DNA of 32,974 nt from Archaeoglobi archaeon (GCA_029259455.1 JAPDIT010000079.1:1-32974); one strand, 5' to 3'; positions 15,747-24,060 are shown, counted from the first letter of the stretch. Program-made: numbers and translations. Notes: generated by a model from the letters alone, not told the origin.

Positions 15747-16750
15747 CCCTCTGGTTCGGGCTTTACACAATAGTAACGTTGAGTCTGAACCTTGAATACG
15801 GGTTTGCAGGAATACCAAACTTTGGAAGAGCGCTTGCAGTACTGATGGGTGCTGTAGCTGTTGGTGGAGTTGTCAACAGGTTGCTGATCTTGCTCTTTGG
15901 GATAGAGGGTGATCTGATTACAGCCAGTGCACAGGTCAGGAGTATTATGAATGAGATGATTTCTTCCAATCCTGCGTATGGTATAGGAATGTTATTACTT
16001 TACCTTCTTGTTGCAGCATGTCTTGGGGGTATCACTGGGGCTTTGTTTATCCTTCCAAGCGCAAAACTTTCCGAAGATTACCTTGCCATCACGCTGCTTG
16101 CCATAAGTGAAGTTATGTTCATGGTTTGTAACTACGATACGGGAATAATAGGTGGTTACTACGGCGTATCGACACCAGATGTGCTATCATTTATACCTGG
16201 AGAAAGGAGGATGCTTGCGTTCACCCTAATAACTCTGTTTGTGGCTATTGCTGTTTATATTTTGATGGAAAGGATCACAAATTCCCCATTTGGGAGGCTA
16301 CTGAGAGCTATGAGAGAGAATGAGTCTGTGGTTAAGGCGACAGGTAAAAATATTATGATTCTCAGAATAAAAGCGACTTCCATTGGTTCTGCTATAGCAG
16401 CTCTTGCAGGTGCGCTTTATTCTTTGTACTCCGTCAATGTCATAGCAACAAGCTTTTCGAGAGTTGAATGGACGTTTTACCCATTCCTGATGGTGCTACT
16501 CGGTGGTGCGGGGAATAACAAGGGAGTTGTGATAGGAACGTTTACTTTCGTTTTGGTGAAAGTTCTGCTCACAATATACAAGCACGAGATTAGGGTATTA
16601 ATGAACTTACCCTTCGAGGCTGTCTGGCTTGAATACATCCTCTTCGGCCTGCTTATGTACTTCGTTTTGCTTTACCGACCTGAGGGGTTGATCAAGGAGA
16701 GACCGATATTCTCAAAAGTCATCTTGGAGAAGGTAAAGAAGAGGGCATGA
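15722..16750 (+). CDS. livM: Branched-chain amino acid ABC transporter permease LivM
   Basis: A 342-residue polytopic permease pairing with LivH. Features include LSLNLEYGFAGIPNFGRA near the N-terminus, KLSEDYLAITLLAISEV, the coupling loop PFGRLLRAMRENESVVKATG, and LLGGAGNNKGVVIGTF near the last helices. The ATG at 15722 has a strong ribosome-binding site (GGGGGAGAG) and is preferred to the GTG at 15707. The stop overlaps the next gene as ATGA, so the transcript continues into genes unrelated to transport. Confidence 0.92.
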   Translation: MEEIILTIALWFGLYTIVTLSLNLEYGFAGIPNFGRALAVLMGAVAVGGVVNRLLILLFGIEGDLITASAQVRSIMNEMISSNPAYGIGMLLLYLLVAACLGGITGALFILPSAKLSEDYLAITLLAISEVMFMVCNYDTGIIGGYYGVSTPDVLSFIPGERRMLAFTLITLFVAIAVYILMERITNSPFGRLLRAMRENESVVKATGKNIMILRIKATSIGSAIAALAGALYSLYSVNVIATSFSRVEWTFYPFLMVLLGGAGNNKGVVIGTFTFVLVKVLLTIYKHEIRVLMNLPFEAVWLEYILFGLLMYFVLLYRPEGLIKERPIFSKVILEKVKKRA

Positions 16751-17142
16751 AAATTGAGTTTGTAGAGGATGACGGGGTGGTAATAGAGCTTGATGGTAGG
16801 AGCCATTATATCAGAGCGTCCTATCTCGGGTTTAAAGATAGGAAGGTTTTGCTCTGCCTCGACTTTTCCTCTCCCGCAGCATCCGAGCCTGTCAAGACCT
16901 TTTTAAAAAGCTACTCCAGAATAAGAGGGGCAAGGTATGCGGTTTTGATTGGCAGAGACTGCAGGTGGATTTACGATAACCATTTAATGCGAGAAGTTGA
17001 CGAAATTGAGGAAAGAGCTGTGGAGATCAGAGCTGATGAGAAGGACTACAGGATTGCCGCAGCCTTCTACGCCTTAATTCACTGCGAGTGTGGTGATGCG
17101 GATGAAGGTAATCGCGTTTGTGGGTTACCCCGTGAGCGGTAA
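16747..17142 (+). CDS. Unknown 131-residue protein in the livHM read-through operon
   Basis: Not recognised. A small acidic soluble protein with no signal peptide or membrane segment. The N-terminal half is strand-rich (KIEFVEDDGVVIELDGRSHY); the middle reads RGARYAVLIGRDCRWIYDN, a beta hairpin with a WIYD pattern that loosely recalls nuclease-fold proteins, but no catalytic motif is evident. The C-terminus has a small Cys cluster (HCECGDADEGNRVCG). It starts inside the last codon of livM (ATGA) and its end overlaps the UPF0200/UPF0201 gene by about 41 bases in another frame, so it is surely co-transcribed and coupled. The last residues may be constrained by that overlap. Confidence 0.7.
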   Translation: MKIEFVEDDGVVIELDGRSHYIRASYLGFKDRKVLLCLDFSSPAASEPVKTFLKSYSRIRGARYAVLIGRDCRWIYDNHLMREVDEIEERAVEIRADEKDYRIAAAFYALIHCECGDADEGNRVCGLPRER

Positions 17143-18061
17143 GAGCACAGCATCTCAGGTTGCAAGGGAGCTTGGACTGCCGGTAGTTGTGATGGGCGAT
17201 GTTGTCAGGGAGAAGGCTTTGAGAAGGGGTTTGGAGCCTACGGATGAGAATCTAGGAAAAGTGGCAAGAGAGCTGAGGGAGAAAGAGGGGATGGACGCAA
17301 TAGCTAAGAGATGCATTCCGAAAATCAGGAAGCTCTTAAAGGAGCACGGGGTGGTTATTGTTGATGGGATAAGAGGTGTGGCTGAGATCGAGAGGTTTAA
17401 GAGAACTTTTGGTGATGATTTTATCCTCATAGCCATCGAGTCTCCGCTGGAGTTGAGATTCGAGAGGGCCAAGATGAGAAAAAGAAGCGATGACGTCTCA
17501 AGCATTGAAGATCTGAAGGAGAGAGACAGAAGGGAAGAAAGCTGGGGCCTGAAAGAAGCCATGGAGATGGCAGACTTCACTGTTGAGAACACGGGCAGTT
17601 ATGAGGACTTTGTGGAGAAGATAAGGGAAATTCTGATTAAGCTGACAAGAAACGTTGAAATTGAAATCAGGACGAAGGTTCATCCAACTGAAAGCGAGGA
17701 GAAGGTTGTTAAAGCGATCAAAAACATTTTCCCTGATGCAGAAATCGAGATTCGGGAGGATGGGGAGGTTTACGGTAGAGCTTACAGCCTTGAGAGGTTC
17801 AGAGAACTCTTAAGGAGGCAGAGAATCCTTGACACGGCAAGGAGTGAAATTCTGAAAAGGAGGGATGGTAATGAAATTACGCTTTACTTGAACAAGCAAA
17901 CTGCGACGGTTTCAAGGATAAACTTCTGCGATGAGGATGCTATCCTCTCTCCAATAAAGGTTACCTTCAGGCTGAACAACGTTCCCTTTTCGAGATTTCT
18001 GGATTACACTGCACCTAAGACGAAGGATGGCAGACCTGTTAAAGAGATTGAGAGGCTATGA
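17102..18061 (+). CDS. UPF0200/UPF0201 fusion: P-loop kinase-like protein plus RNA-binding-like domain
   Basis: A 319-residue fusion matching the architecture of A. fulgidus AF_1395. Residues 1 to about 180 (UPF0200) are an adenylate/dephospho-CoA-kinase-like P-loop domain with the Walker A GYPVSGKST (8-16), MGDVVREKALRRG, a DGIRGVAEIERF segment, and the lid-like RAKMRKRSDD. Residues about 185-319 (UPF0201) are a separate alpha/beta domain (EIRTKVHPTESEEKVVKAI to the end) thought to be RNA-related. Substrate is unknown. ATG 17102 is preferred to GTG 17090 or ATG 17096: it gives MKVIAFVGYP directly, with GGTGAT just upstream. It overlaps the DUF98 gene by ATGA. Confidence 0.88.
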   Translation: MKVIAFVGYPVSGKSTASQVARELGLPVVVMGDVVREKALRRGLEPTDENLGKVARELREKEGMDAIAKRCIPKIRKLLKEHGVVIVDGIRGVAEIERFKRTFGDDFILIAIESPLELRFERAKMRKRSDDVSSIEDLKERDRREESWGLKEAMEMADFTVENTGSYEDFVEKIREILIKLTRNVEIEIRTKVHPTESEEKVVKAIKNIFPDAEIEIREDGEVYGRAYSLERFRELLRRQRILDTARSEILKRRDGNEITLYLNKQTATVSRINFCDEDAILSPIKVTFRLNNVPFSRFLDYTAPKTKDGRPVKEIERL

Positions 18062-18546
18062 ACGCAATTCACCGCATTCTGATGTCCACAGACGGCTCGA
18101 TTACGGCCATAATTGAGGCAGTAACTCAGAAAAAAGTTGAGGTTGAAACTCTGGAGCAGAAGGTAGTCAGGGCAGATAAAGAGCTTGCAGAACTTCTTGA
18201 AGTCAATGAAGGGGATGAGGTGAACTACCGGGTTGTATATCTCAAGGCTGACGGAGAGATTTACGCAAAGGCCATTTCCTTTACACCTTTGAAAAGGCTT
18301 GAGGACAGGTTTAAGGAAGATCTGATGAAGGCTGACATCCCTATCGGCAAGATTATGAAGAAGCACAACATAGAGGCGAGGAGAGAGATAAGATGGAGCA
18401 GAGTTGAGGATGCTGACCCAAAACTTGCAGAGGAGCTCGGAATTAATGATAAGAGGGTGATTTCAAGAAACTACAACATCATACACCGCGGAAAGGTTCT
18501 CATAAACATTACGGAGTTCTTTCCGGTTGAGAGGTTTAAAGTGTAG
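18058..18546 (+). CDS. DUF98 family protein, chorismate pyruvate-lyase-like
   Basis: A 162-residue DUF98 protein of the UbiC-like chorismate lyase fold. In methanogen relatives such proteins make 4-hydroxybenzoate from chorismate, a precursor of tetrahydromethanopterin, the C1 carrier also used by Archaeoglobus. Family features are the N-terminal STDGSITAIIEA, the central YLKADGEIYAKAISFTPL strand pair, KADIPIGKIMKKHNIEARREI, and the C-terminal SRNYNIIHRGKVLINITEFFP. Full length. It is the last gene of the livH-to-DUF98 overlapping chain and is followed by a T-run. The enzymatic role is from family knowledge and not proved here. Confidence 0.82.
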   Translation: MNAIHRILMSTDGSITAIIEAVTQKKVEVETLEQKVVRADKELAELLEVNEGDEVNYRVVYLKADGEIYAKAISFTPLKRLEDRFKEDLMKADIPIGKIMKKHNIEARREIRWSRVEDADPKLAEELGINDKRVISRNYNIIHRGKVLINITEFFPVERFKV

Positions 18547-18555
18547 TTTTTTATT
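18547..18555 (+). terminator. Oligo-T terminator after the DUF98 gene
   Basis: TTTTTTATT follows the stop codon directly. Archaeal termination commonly uses such T-runs without a hairpin. Confidence 0.4.
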
Positions 18556-18748
18556 GAGAAAAATTGGGGAAAGTTTTGATAGTCTTCCCCTACCAAATTA
18601 AACGTAAGGATGCCCTTCGACGAAGTTCTTCACCCCCCCCTTCAGGAGCAATTCTTTTTCCAGAGGGTATAGGTCTCAGTGGGGAAACATCTAGAGAGGA
18701 TTTTTTATTAACCTTAATATGAAGAATGGTTAAATAAGAGGTCGCTCG
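18556..18748. other. Intergenic gap between convergent operons
   Basis: About 190 bases between two converging transcripts. It contains an 8-base C tract near 18640, and a TTAACC/GGTTAA inverted repeat (18708-18713 and 18728-18733) just after the btuF stop. No open frame with a credible product. The inverted repeat may help end or stabilise the btu transcript. Confidence 0.4.
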
Positions 18749-19690
18749 TCAGTTTTCGGCTTCAGGATGCAAATACGAAGCAACTACTTCAACAGCCTCA
18801 GCAAGCCTGTATGACGGTCGGCTTATGATGTCCGCATCGACAACGTAAACTCTGCCCTCTTTAACGGCTTTAATTCCGCTAAGTCTCTCGTCACTCACAA
18901 CCCACTCGTAAACCACATCTCTCTCTCCTCCCATCCCGGAACCGCTGCTGACCAGTATCACGTCAGGATTTGCCGCTATCAGATCTTCAACGCTCACAGT
19001 TCTCCATCCTTCAAAGTTAAAGACGTTCTCGCCTCCAGCAAGCCTTATTACTTCATCGATGAACGTATTTTTGCCACTAACCCATATTGGATCGTACCAC
19101 AGGATGTGGGCAACTCTCACCCTCGTTTTATCCCTCACTTTCTCCCTGACTCTTTCAATCTTCTCAAGCATCTCGTTGACAAGCTTCGTGGCGTTCTCCT
19201 TCTCTCCAGTCGCCACTCCAATCAGAACGATGTCCTTCATCACATCTTCAACAGTTTTCGGGTCAAAGGCTACAACATTCAACCCCATCCTTCTGAGCGT
19301 TTCTATATTCTCAATACCGTTTCCGTAGGAAGCTACGACGAGGTCTGGATTAAGGGAGAATATCTTTTCTATGTTTACCGTGGTGTAACCGCCAATGCTC
19401 ACAAGTTCCCCCCTCTCCTTCTTCTCGACAACCTCTGGTGGATAATTGCAGTAATCCGTCACCCCCACAACTCTATCCCCTGCACCTATCGCAAAAAGAA
19501 TCTCCGTGTTGCTGGGAGCAAGAGAAACTATTCTTTGCGGATTTCCTTCCGAAATATAGTAGCCTGTGTCGTCAACAGGTGTGGCGTTGAAGATTTCCGT
19601 CAGGTTAAATGATGCTTCCTCCTCTGGAGGTTTGGATGTGCAGAGGGGTAGGAGGATAGCGATTAAAAGAAATACGGCAAGCTTCCTCAT
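18749..19690 (-). CDS. btuF: Cobalamin/corrinoid ABC transporter binding protein, BtuF-like
   Basis: A 313-residue extracytoplasmic protein of the class III (helical backbone) binding-protein family. A signal peptide ends in LLPLC, giving a probable lipoprotein Cys17, though Leu at -1 is not a classic lipobox. Two lobes follow: PQRIVSLAPSNTEILFAIGAGDRVVGVTDYCNYPP (about residues 51-85), VNIEKIFSLNPDLVV, then WVSGKNTFIDEVIRLAGGENVF and ISRPSYRLAEA near the end, which parallel the E. coli BtuF segments around its corrinoid pocket. Iron or heme as substrate is a family alternative, but cbiZ in the same locus favours corrinoid. It overlaps the upstream toroid gene by ATGA. Confidence 0.85.
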   Translation of the reverse strand: MRKLAVFLLIAILLPLCTSKPPEEEASFNLTEIFNATPVDDTGYYISEGNPQRIVSLAPSNTEILFAIGAGDRVVGVTDYCNYPPEVVEKKERGELVSIGGYTTVNIEKIFSLNPDLVVASYGNGIENIETLRRMGLNVVAFDPKTVEDVMKDIVLIGVATGEKENATKLVNEMLEKIERVREKVRDKTRVRVAHILWYDPIWVSGKNTFIDEVIRLAGGENVFNFEGWRTVSVEDLIAANPDVILVSSGSGMGGERDVVYEWVVSDERLSGIKAVKEGRVYVVDADIISRPSYRLAEAVEVVASYLHPEAEN

Positions 19691-22119
19691 ACTCTCCCCC
19701 TCAAAAGTGCTGCAGTTAAAGTTAATGCTACAACAACCGCAACTGAAGAGAAGCCCGGAGTGACTGGACTTTCGGGTGTAGCCGTTGTTACGGTTGCTGC
19801 TGAAGCGGTTGCTGTAACGGTTGCGGTAGCCGTCATGGTAGTTATGGTTGCAGAGGGGGTAACACTAACTGTAGCGAGAGAGGCATTCACCTTGATGGGA
19901 TGCGGCTCTCCGAGCAGTGCCACGATTGCGGAGACCGTCATGTAGCCCGGATTGGATGTTTGGTACTTAGTATATCTAAAATAACCCTCTTCTGCCTGTA
20001 GGCTGAGGAGGTGGTCGACTACACTTGTGTTGTTTCTCTTCCATTCAGCTGGATTTATGCCTGCTGCAACAAGTGCTTGTATGGTCCAGGAATCGCTGCC
20101 GGCATTGCTTGCCGAGTTTCCGAAGTATCTCATCCCCCCGTCATTGTTCTGGCCTGTTTTTAGGTAATCCAGCGCTTTCTTGATTACAGGCGAATCTTTT
20201 GGTTCTCCAGCAGCTATCAATGCCTGTATTGCAGCGGCAGTATCGTCAAAGTCGCTCTCCTCTCCCACGCTCCATGAAAATCCTCCGTCAGCATTTTGGT
20301 GCGATTTTAGCCATTCCGCCGATATGGACACATTTTCACCTACAGATGCTAAGGCCATTATTCCCCAGATGGTTTTGTACATGAAATCACCTATCTGACC
20401 GTTCTCCTTTACGTAGGACTTCAGCTTGCTCACGAGGTCAACTCCTGCAAAGTTTCTGGGATTCTCATCTGCGTAAACCAGAGCAAGTATAGTTCTAGCG
20501 TAGTCTTCAGCCCCCATGGTGTCCATCTCGCCTCTCAGCCTCTCCCTTATGAAATCAACCGGACTTTTACCGTTCTTAACCCACTCGTGGGGGTCTTCAC
20601 CTGCCGCAACTATGGCCATGATCGCCCATGCCGTAGCGGAAATGCTGCTGCTCTCCCCCAGATTTGCAAACCCACCGTCCTCATTTTGAATGGTTTTGAG
20701 CCATTCAAGGGCTCTCTGTATTCTCTCATCCGTCGCATTGAGAGGGAAGTCGTCCCACTTGATTGCGATGGCAAAAACGCTGAATGAATTAGTCTGGGCT
20801 GAGAAGTAGAGGTATTTATCATCCTCTCCTGTCTTTTCTGTTGGCAGCTCAAACCAGCTCTCGTTGTACTTCATTAAGACTACTTCTTTGCCCTCTGCAA
20901 CATCCTTCGAAACTCTGAAGTCGATTTTTGCACTCACCGACTCATTTGCCTCAATCTCGAACCACCTGTAAAAAGTCCCGTAAATAACTCCCGGAGGTAT
21001 GTGGCACTCGGAAATGGCAATCTCAGCAGGTTTTTCCGACTGGAAGGTTAAAGCAGTAATGGAAAAGTTCGCCACAACCTCTTCGGATGGTATTACCTTG
21101 GTCTTCCCGGGCTGGATTGCAATTACCTGCTCTGTGGAGTTCAGCTTAATCCCTGCCTTGCTGACGTTTACGGTCTTCGTAACGGTGTCAGACAGTCCGT
21201 CATTGTCGAAGACTGTGAGAGAGACCTCATACTCGCCCGGAGCTGTGTAGGTGTGGGTTACGGTCATCCCCCTCCCGCTTTTTCCATCTCCAAAGTTCCA
21301 GATGTAATCCGTTATCTGCCCATCATCGACCGATTTGGAGGCGTTGAACACAACCTCCTCTCCGGCAGTTGGATTGCTCGGAGAGAAAGTGAAGTCGGCA
21401 AAAGGCGGAACTTTTGACGGCCAGACCATGCTAACGGTGATTTCGTAATTATCCCCTATGTCTATGTATATCCTGTAGGGTGAATTTTCGGGAGTGTCGC
21501 TCATGCTGCGGGAGAAGTACCAGATTATCCTGTCTCCGGGACTTACTCTGAAATCGGTTGCCGCAACGCCGGGCAAAGGCTCATCGGGATAGTTGACCCA
21601 GTACATCCAGCCTGAAGTGTCGCCGATGTCACCTTTGCACAGATTCTTCACGCACTTGACGAAAATCCCCCAGTCCGTGAGTTCGGGGGTGATTGTAAAG
21701 TACAGGATTTCGCCAGCCTTTTTCAGCGCTCCGTATGCCGTTCTCCACTCCACATTCTTGCCGAGAACCTCAAAGGTTCCGTAGGGGAGAACGTGCTGAC
21801 TGCTCCCTCCTCCCCCACCTCCTCCTCCACCACTGCTGCAGGTTTTGATCTGGATGGTTTTGCTAACCTTCTCATCTCCAGCGATGGCAGTTATGAGAAG
21901 CTCTCCTTTAACTCTCGGCTTGAAGTATGCAGGTAAAGATGGCGAGGCTTCGGAAAAAATCGGGGTTCCCGAGTTCATTCTGAAAATTATTATTGCATTC
22001 CCGTCCGTCGTCACAGTGACCTTCTCTCCAACACATCCTCCGCTGACCGAGAGGGTCAAAGCAGAGGCCAAGGGAAGCAGGAAAATTAAGGTAATGATTG
22101 CAAATATTCCGCGAAGCAT
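19687..22119 (-). CDS. Secreted DUF4430 - PKD - toroid protein with PGF-CTERM anchor; transcobalamin-like candidate
   Basis: An 810-residue surface protein. In order: signal peptide (1-20); a small beta domain; a nine-glycine linker (97-105); a DUF4430-type domain (about 112-203) with GWMYWVNYPDE and GDRIIWYF; a PKD domain (about 236-320) with DYIWNFGDGKSG and HTYTAPGEYEVSLTV; a PGF-pre-PGF-type domain (about 335-452); an alpha/alpha toroid of prenyltransferase/squalene-cyclase-like repeats (about 462-738) with QNEDGGFA, QNADGGFSW and QNNDGGM; a Thr-rich stalk; and TPGFSSVAVVVALTL with Arg-containing end (788-810), the archaeosortase signal. Toroid plus DUF4430 is the fold pair of animal transcobalamin and intrinsic factor. 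Lying between the second DUF4430 gene and btuF, it is inferred to bind corrinoids at the cell surface. Coupled by TGATG to the gene before it. Confidence 0.85.
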   Translation of the reverse strand: MLRGIFAIITLIFLLPLASALTLSVSGGCVGEKVTVTTDGNAIIIFRMNSGTPIFSEASPSLPAYFKPRVKGELLITAIAGDEKVSKTIQIKTCSSGGGGGGGGGSSQHVLPYGTFEVLGKNVEWRTAYGALKKAGEILYFTITPELTDWGIFVKCVKNLCKGDIGDTSGWMYWVNYPDEPLPGVAATDFRVSPGDRIIWYFSRSMSDTPENSPYRIYIDIGDNYEITVSMVWPSKVPPFADFTFSPSNPTAGEEVVFNASKSVDDGQITDYIWNFGDGKSGRGMTVTHTYTAPGEYEVSLTVFDNDGLSDTVTKTVNVSKAGIKLNSTEQVIAIQPGKTKVIPSEEVVANFSITALTFQSEKPAEIAISECHIPPGVIYGTFYRWFEIEANESVSAKIDFRVSKDVAEGKEVVLMKYNESWFELPTEKTGEDDKYLYFSAQTNSFSVFAIAIKWDDFPLNATDERIQRALEWLKTIQNEDGGFANLGESSSISATAWAIMAIVAAGEDPHEWVKNGKSPVDFIRERLRGEMDTMGAEDYARTILALVYADENPRNFAGVDLVSKLKSYVKENGQIGDFMYKTIWGIMALASVGENVSISAEWLKSHQNADGGFSWSVGEESDFDDTAAAIQALIAAGEPKDSPVIKKALDYLKTGQNNDGGMRYFGNSASNAGSDSWTIQALVAAGINPAEWKRNNTSVVDHLLSLQAEEGYFRYTKYQTSNPGYMTVSAIVALLGEPHPIKVNASLATVSVTPSATITTMTATATVTATASAATVTTATPESPVTPGFSSVAVVVALTLTAALLRGRV

Positions 22120-24026
22120 CAGCTCACCTCGCAGCTTACTGGGCCATAGATGTGGATGGGATTTCCGGGATACTCGCTAAACCTGTAAACTCCTGCGTAG
22201 AGGTTATATCTTCCAGTACCGGCGAGCTGTGGAATGTGGATAAGCACCGGAACTCTCAGCTCCTCTCCAGCATTAAGACGGAAGGTTGAGATGCCCGCTA
22301 TTGCCTCTCCCTCACTACTTACTCCGCTCACGACCACGACATACCAATCAGTTGTAGTTGCCGAAACGTTCACCCATGCAGTTGCGTTTCCTCCCCTCTC
22401 TCCATCTGAAACTGTCAGCGATTTTATCTCCACGGGTTTCAAGATGTTAATGTTGATTTTAATCACATACTCTGAGTCTGCGGGAGTTTGAGGCCAGCAA
22501 CCGTAGTACCATATTAGTGTATCGTTATCTTTAAGCAAGTAGCTGTCAGCCCCCACCTGAGGCATGTCCTCCTCTGGATAGTTGACCCAGTACATCCAGC
22601 CGCACCATCCCTCAGACGCAATTCCATTGATAGACTCAACATACACCCCATAGGTGGAACTATTTACAACTACATCGAAACTACCCAATTCACTCGCATT
22701 TATTAGAGCGTATAGGGCAGAAATTCCGCTAATCTCTTTTTGAGATCCATCTTTCAGACTAATTGTAACATTTTCAGGTGCTAGAGTTACAGAACCTTCC
22801 CACATAAGCGAGAAATTTCCAAACGCATAGACATTGCCATTATCTGCACCAACGAAAAGTTTTCCTCCCCATACAAAAGGCGAAGACATACACCACTGTT
22901 TCAAATCATAACTCCACGCTAAACTTCCATTTTCGAGATAAACTGCATAAAGTGTTCCATGTTCAGTGTTCGTTGTGAAAAAGACATAATCTCCTGCTAT
23001 GATTGGCGAACCTCCAACATCCCCGTTCAACCCATCATTTCTGTCAAACTCCCATACTAATTCATGATCACTTACGCGATAGCACAGAACAGAATCGTTG
23101 TTGTCTAGAGTCCATCCTTGATCCCCTTTAGTTCCAACGACAACGTAACCATTTCCGACTGCAGGTGTTATTCTCCATACCCCATTTCTTCCGGGAAGTG
23201 CTACATTCCAAGATAAATTTTCGGGATCAGTCAAGTTTACTGCATAGAGTTTGCACTCACCCGAACTGTCAGTAGTTGTGAAGAATGCAAAACCTTCTCC
23301 AATAGCAATACCTCCCACTATTGCTCCATCTACGGGATATTTCCATAGCACATTTCCAGTACTTTCGTTAATTACCACAAACTCGTGCTGACCACTTTCA
23401 TTTCCTGCAAAGAATATTTTGCCATTATAAGCTGAGGGAGACGTATAATAGCTAACTACATCACCATCCCACACTACTCTCTTATTTCCCTCAAAATCAA
23501 CAGCATAAAGAGTGCCAGTTGTCGAGGCTAGGATATAAACCGTATTGTTGTAGACCAGAGGGTGCGAGTCTACATGCCACCAACCGTCTATATATTCATT
23601 AACTACTACTGCCCACCTGACAGAGAGTTCGTTTTCATCTAAAGCGTAAAGCCAACTTTGTTGCTCATTTGAGATGTTAACTGCATGTACAAACACCACC
23701 CCATCTGAAATTGCGGGAGCAGTTCTACCATAAAAAACTCCAGTCAGATTGGCCACTTCTGTTCCGTTTGAAGCATAAAGCTTGAAAATACCAAGCTCAC
23801 CGTTATTCGGACTCATTGAAGGCACAGTCATGACATAAACAAAACTATTTGTGGCTACGATCGGGCTCTCAATGAAGTTAGAAGTTAGCTTTTGCATCCA
23901 GATTAAATCTTTGCCATCTACCGCAGTAAAATTCCCCGTCCTCTGTCCATCCCCGTGAAACGTGGTGGCGTTAGCTGTTGCAGTAAGCATGACCAGCAGG
24001 AAGGAAATCAAGACAATTCTCCTCAT
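22119..24026 (-). CDS. Secreted PQQ-type beta-propeller protein with DUF4430 and Ig-like domains
   Basis: A 635-residue exported protein. Signal peptide 1-20 (cleavage after ANA), then a beta-propeller of PQQ/PknB-type repeats (about 22-405): repeated units such as GTLYAVDFEGN, GNVLWKYPVDG, HGTLYAVYLENGSLAWSYD and GGKLFVGADNGNVYAFGN. Residues about 425-525 are a DUF4430-type domain whose GWMYWVNYPEEDMP...DTLIWYY closely resembles that of the next protein. Residues about 530-635 form an Ig-like domain. No membrane anchor is seen, so it may be free or bound to the anchored neighbour. The PQQ repeats lack obvious quinoprotein dehydrogenase residues, so binding is more likely than catalysis. It has its own promoter and overlaps the next gene by one base (TGATG). 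Confidence 0.82.
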   Translation of the reverse strand: MRRIVLISFLLVMLTATANATTFHGDGQRTGNFTAVDGKDLIWMQKLTSNFIESPIVATNSFVYVMTVPSMSPNNGELGIFKLYASNGTEVANLTGVFYGRTAPAISDGVVFVHAVNISNEQQSWLYALDENELSVRWAVVVNEYIDGWWHVDSHPLVYNNTVYILASTTGTLYAVDFEGNKRVVWDGDVVSYYTSPSAYNGKIFFAGNESGQHEFVVINESTGNVLWKYPVDGAIVGGIAIGEGFAFFTTTDSSGECKLYAVNLTDPENLSWNVALPGRNGVWRITPAVGNGYVVVGTKGDQGWTLDNNDSVLCYRVSDHELVWEFDRNDGLNGDVGGSPIIAGDYVFFTTNTEHGTLYAVYLENGSLAWSYDLKQWCMSSPFVWGGKLFVGADNGNVYAFGNFSLMWEGSVTLAPENVTISLKDGSQKEISGISALYALINASELGSFDVVVNSSTYGVYVESINGIASEGWCGWMYWVNYPEEDMPQVGADSYLLKDNDTLIWYYGCWPQTPADSEYVIKININILKPVEIKSLTVSDGERGGNATAWVNVSATTTDWYVVVVSGVSSEGEAIAGISTFRLNAGEELRVPVLIHIPQLAGTGRYNLYAGVYRFSEYPGNPIHIYGPVSCEVS

Positions 24027-24047
24027 GCTACAGCAATCCGAATTTCA

Positions 24048-24060
24048 GTTAATAAAGTTT
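24048..24060 (-). promoter_or_regulatory. TATA box for the DUF4430 - btuF unit
   Basis: On the minus strand AACTTTATTAACT is centred about 26 bases before the ATG at 24026. The propeller, toroid and btuF genes can thus be transcribed apart from btuC-btuD-cbiZ. Confidence 0.45.

Noticed and set aside
17102..18061. Dephospho-CoA kinase or adenylate kinase
   Set aside because: The P-loop domain is kinase-like, but the fused UPF0201 domain and sequence fit UPF0200/UPF0201; a true bacterial-type adk lies elsewhere in the window.
18708..18733. TTAACC/GGTTAA hairpin as an intrinsic terminator for btuF
   Set aside because: The stem is only 6 base pairs and no T-run follows on the btuF strand; noted only as part of the intergenic gap.
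21801..21832. Polyglycine tract in the toroid protein as a frameshift or low-quality repeat
   Set aside because: The nine-glycine run keeps the frame and both sides continue in recognisable domains, so it is a natural linker.
22119..24026. PQQ-dependent dehydrogenase
   Set aside because: Propeller repeats are present but I see none of the usual quinoprotein catalytic residues or heme motif; the DUF4430 and Ig-like tail suggests binding.
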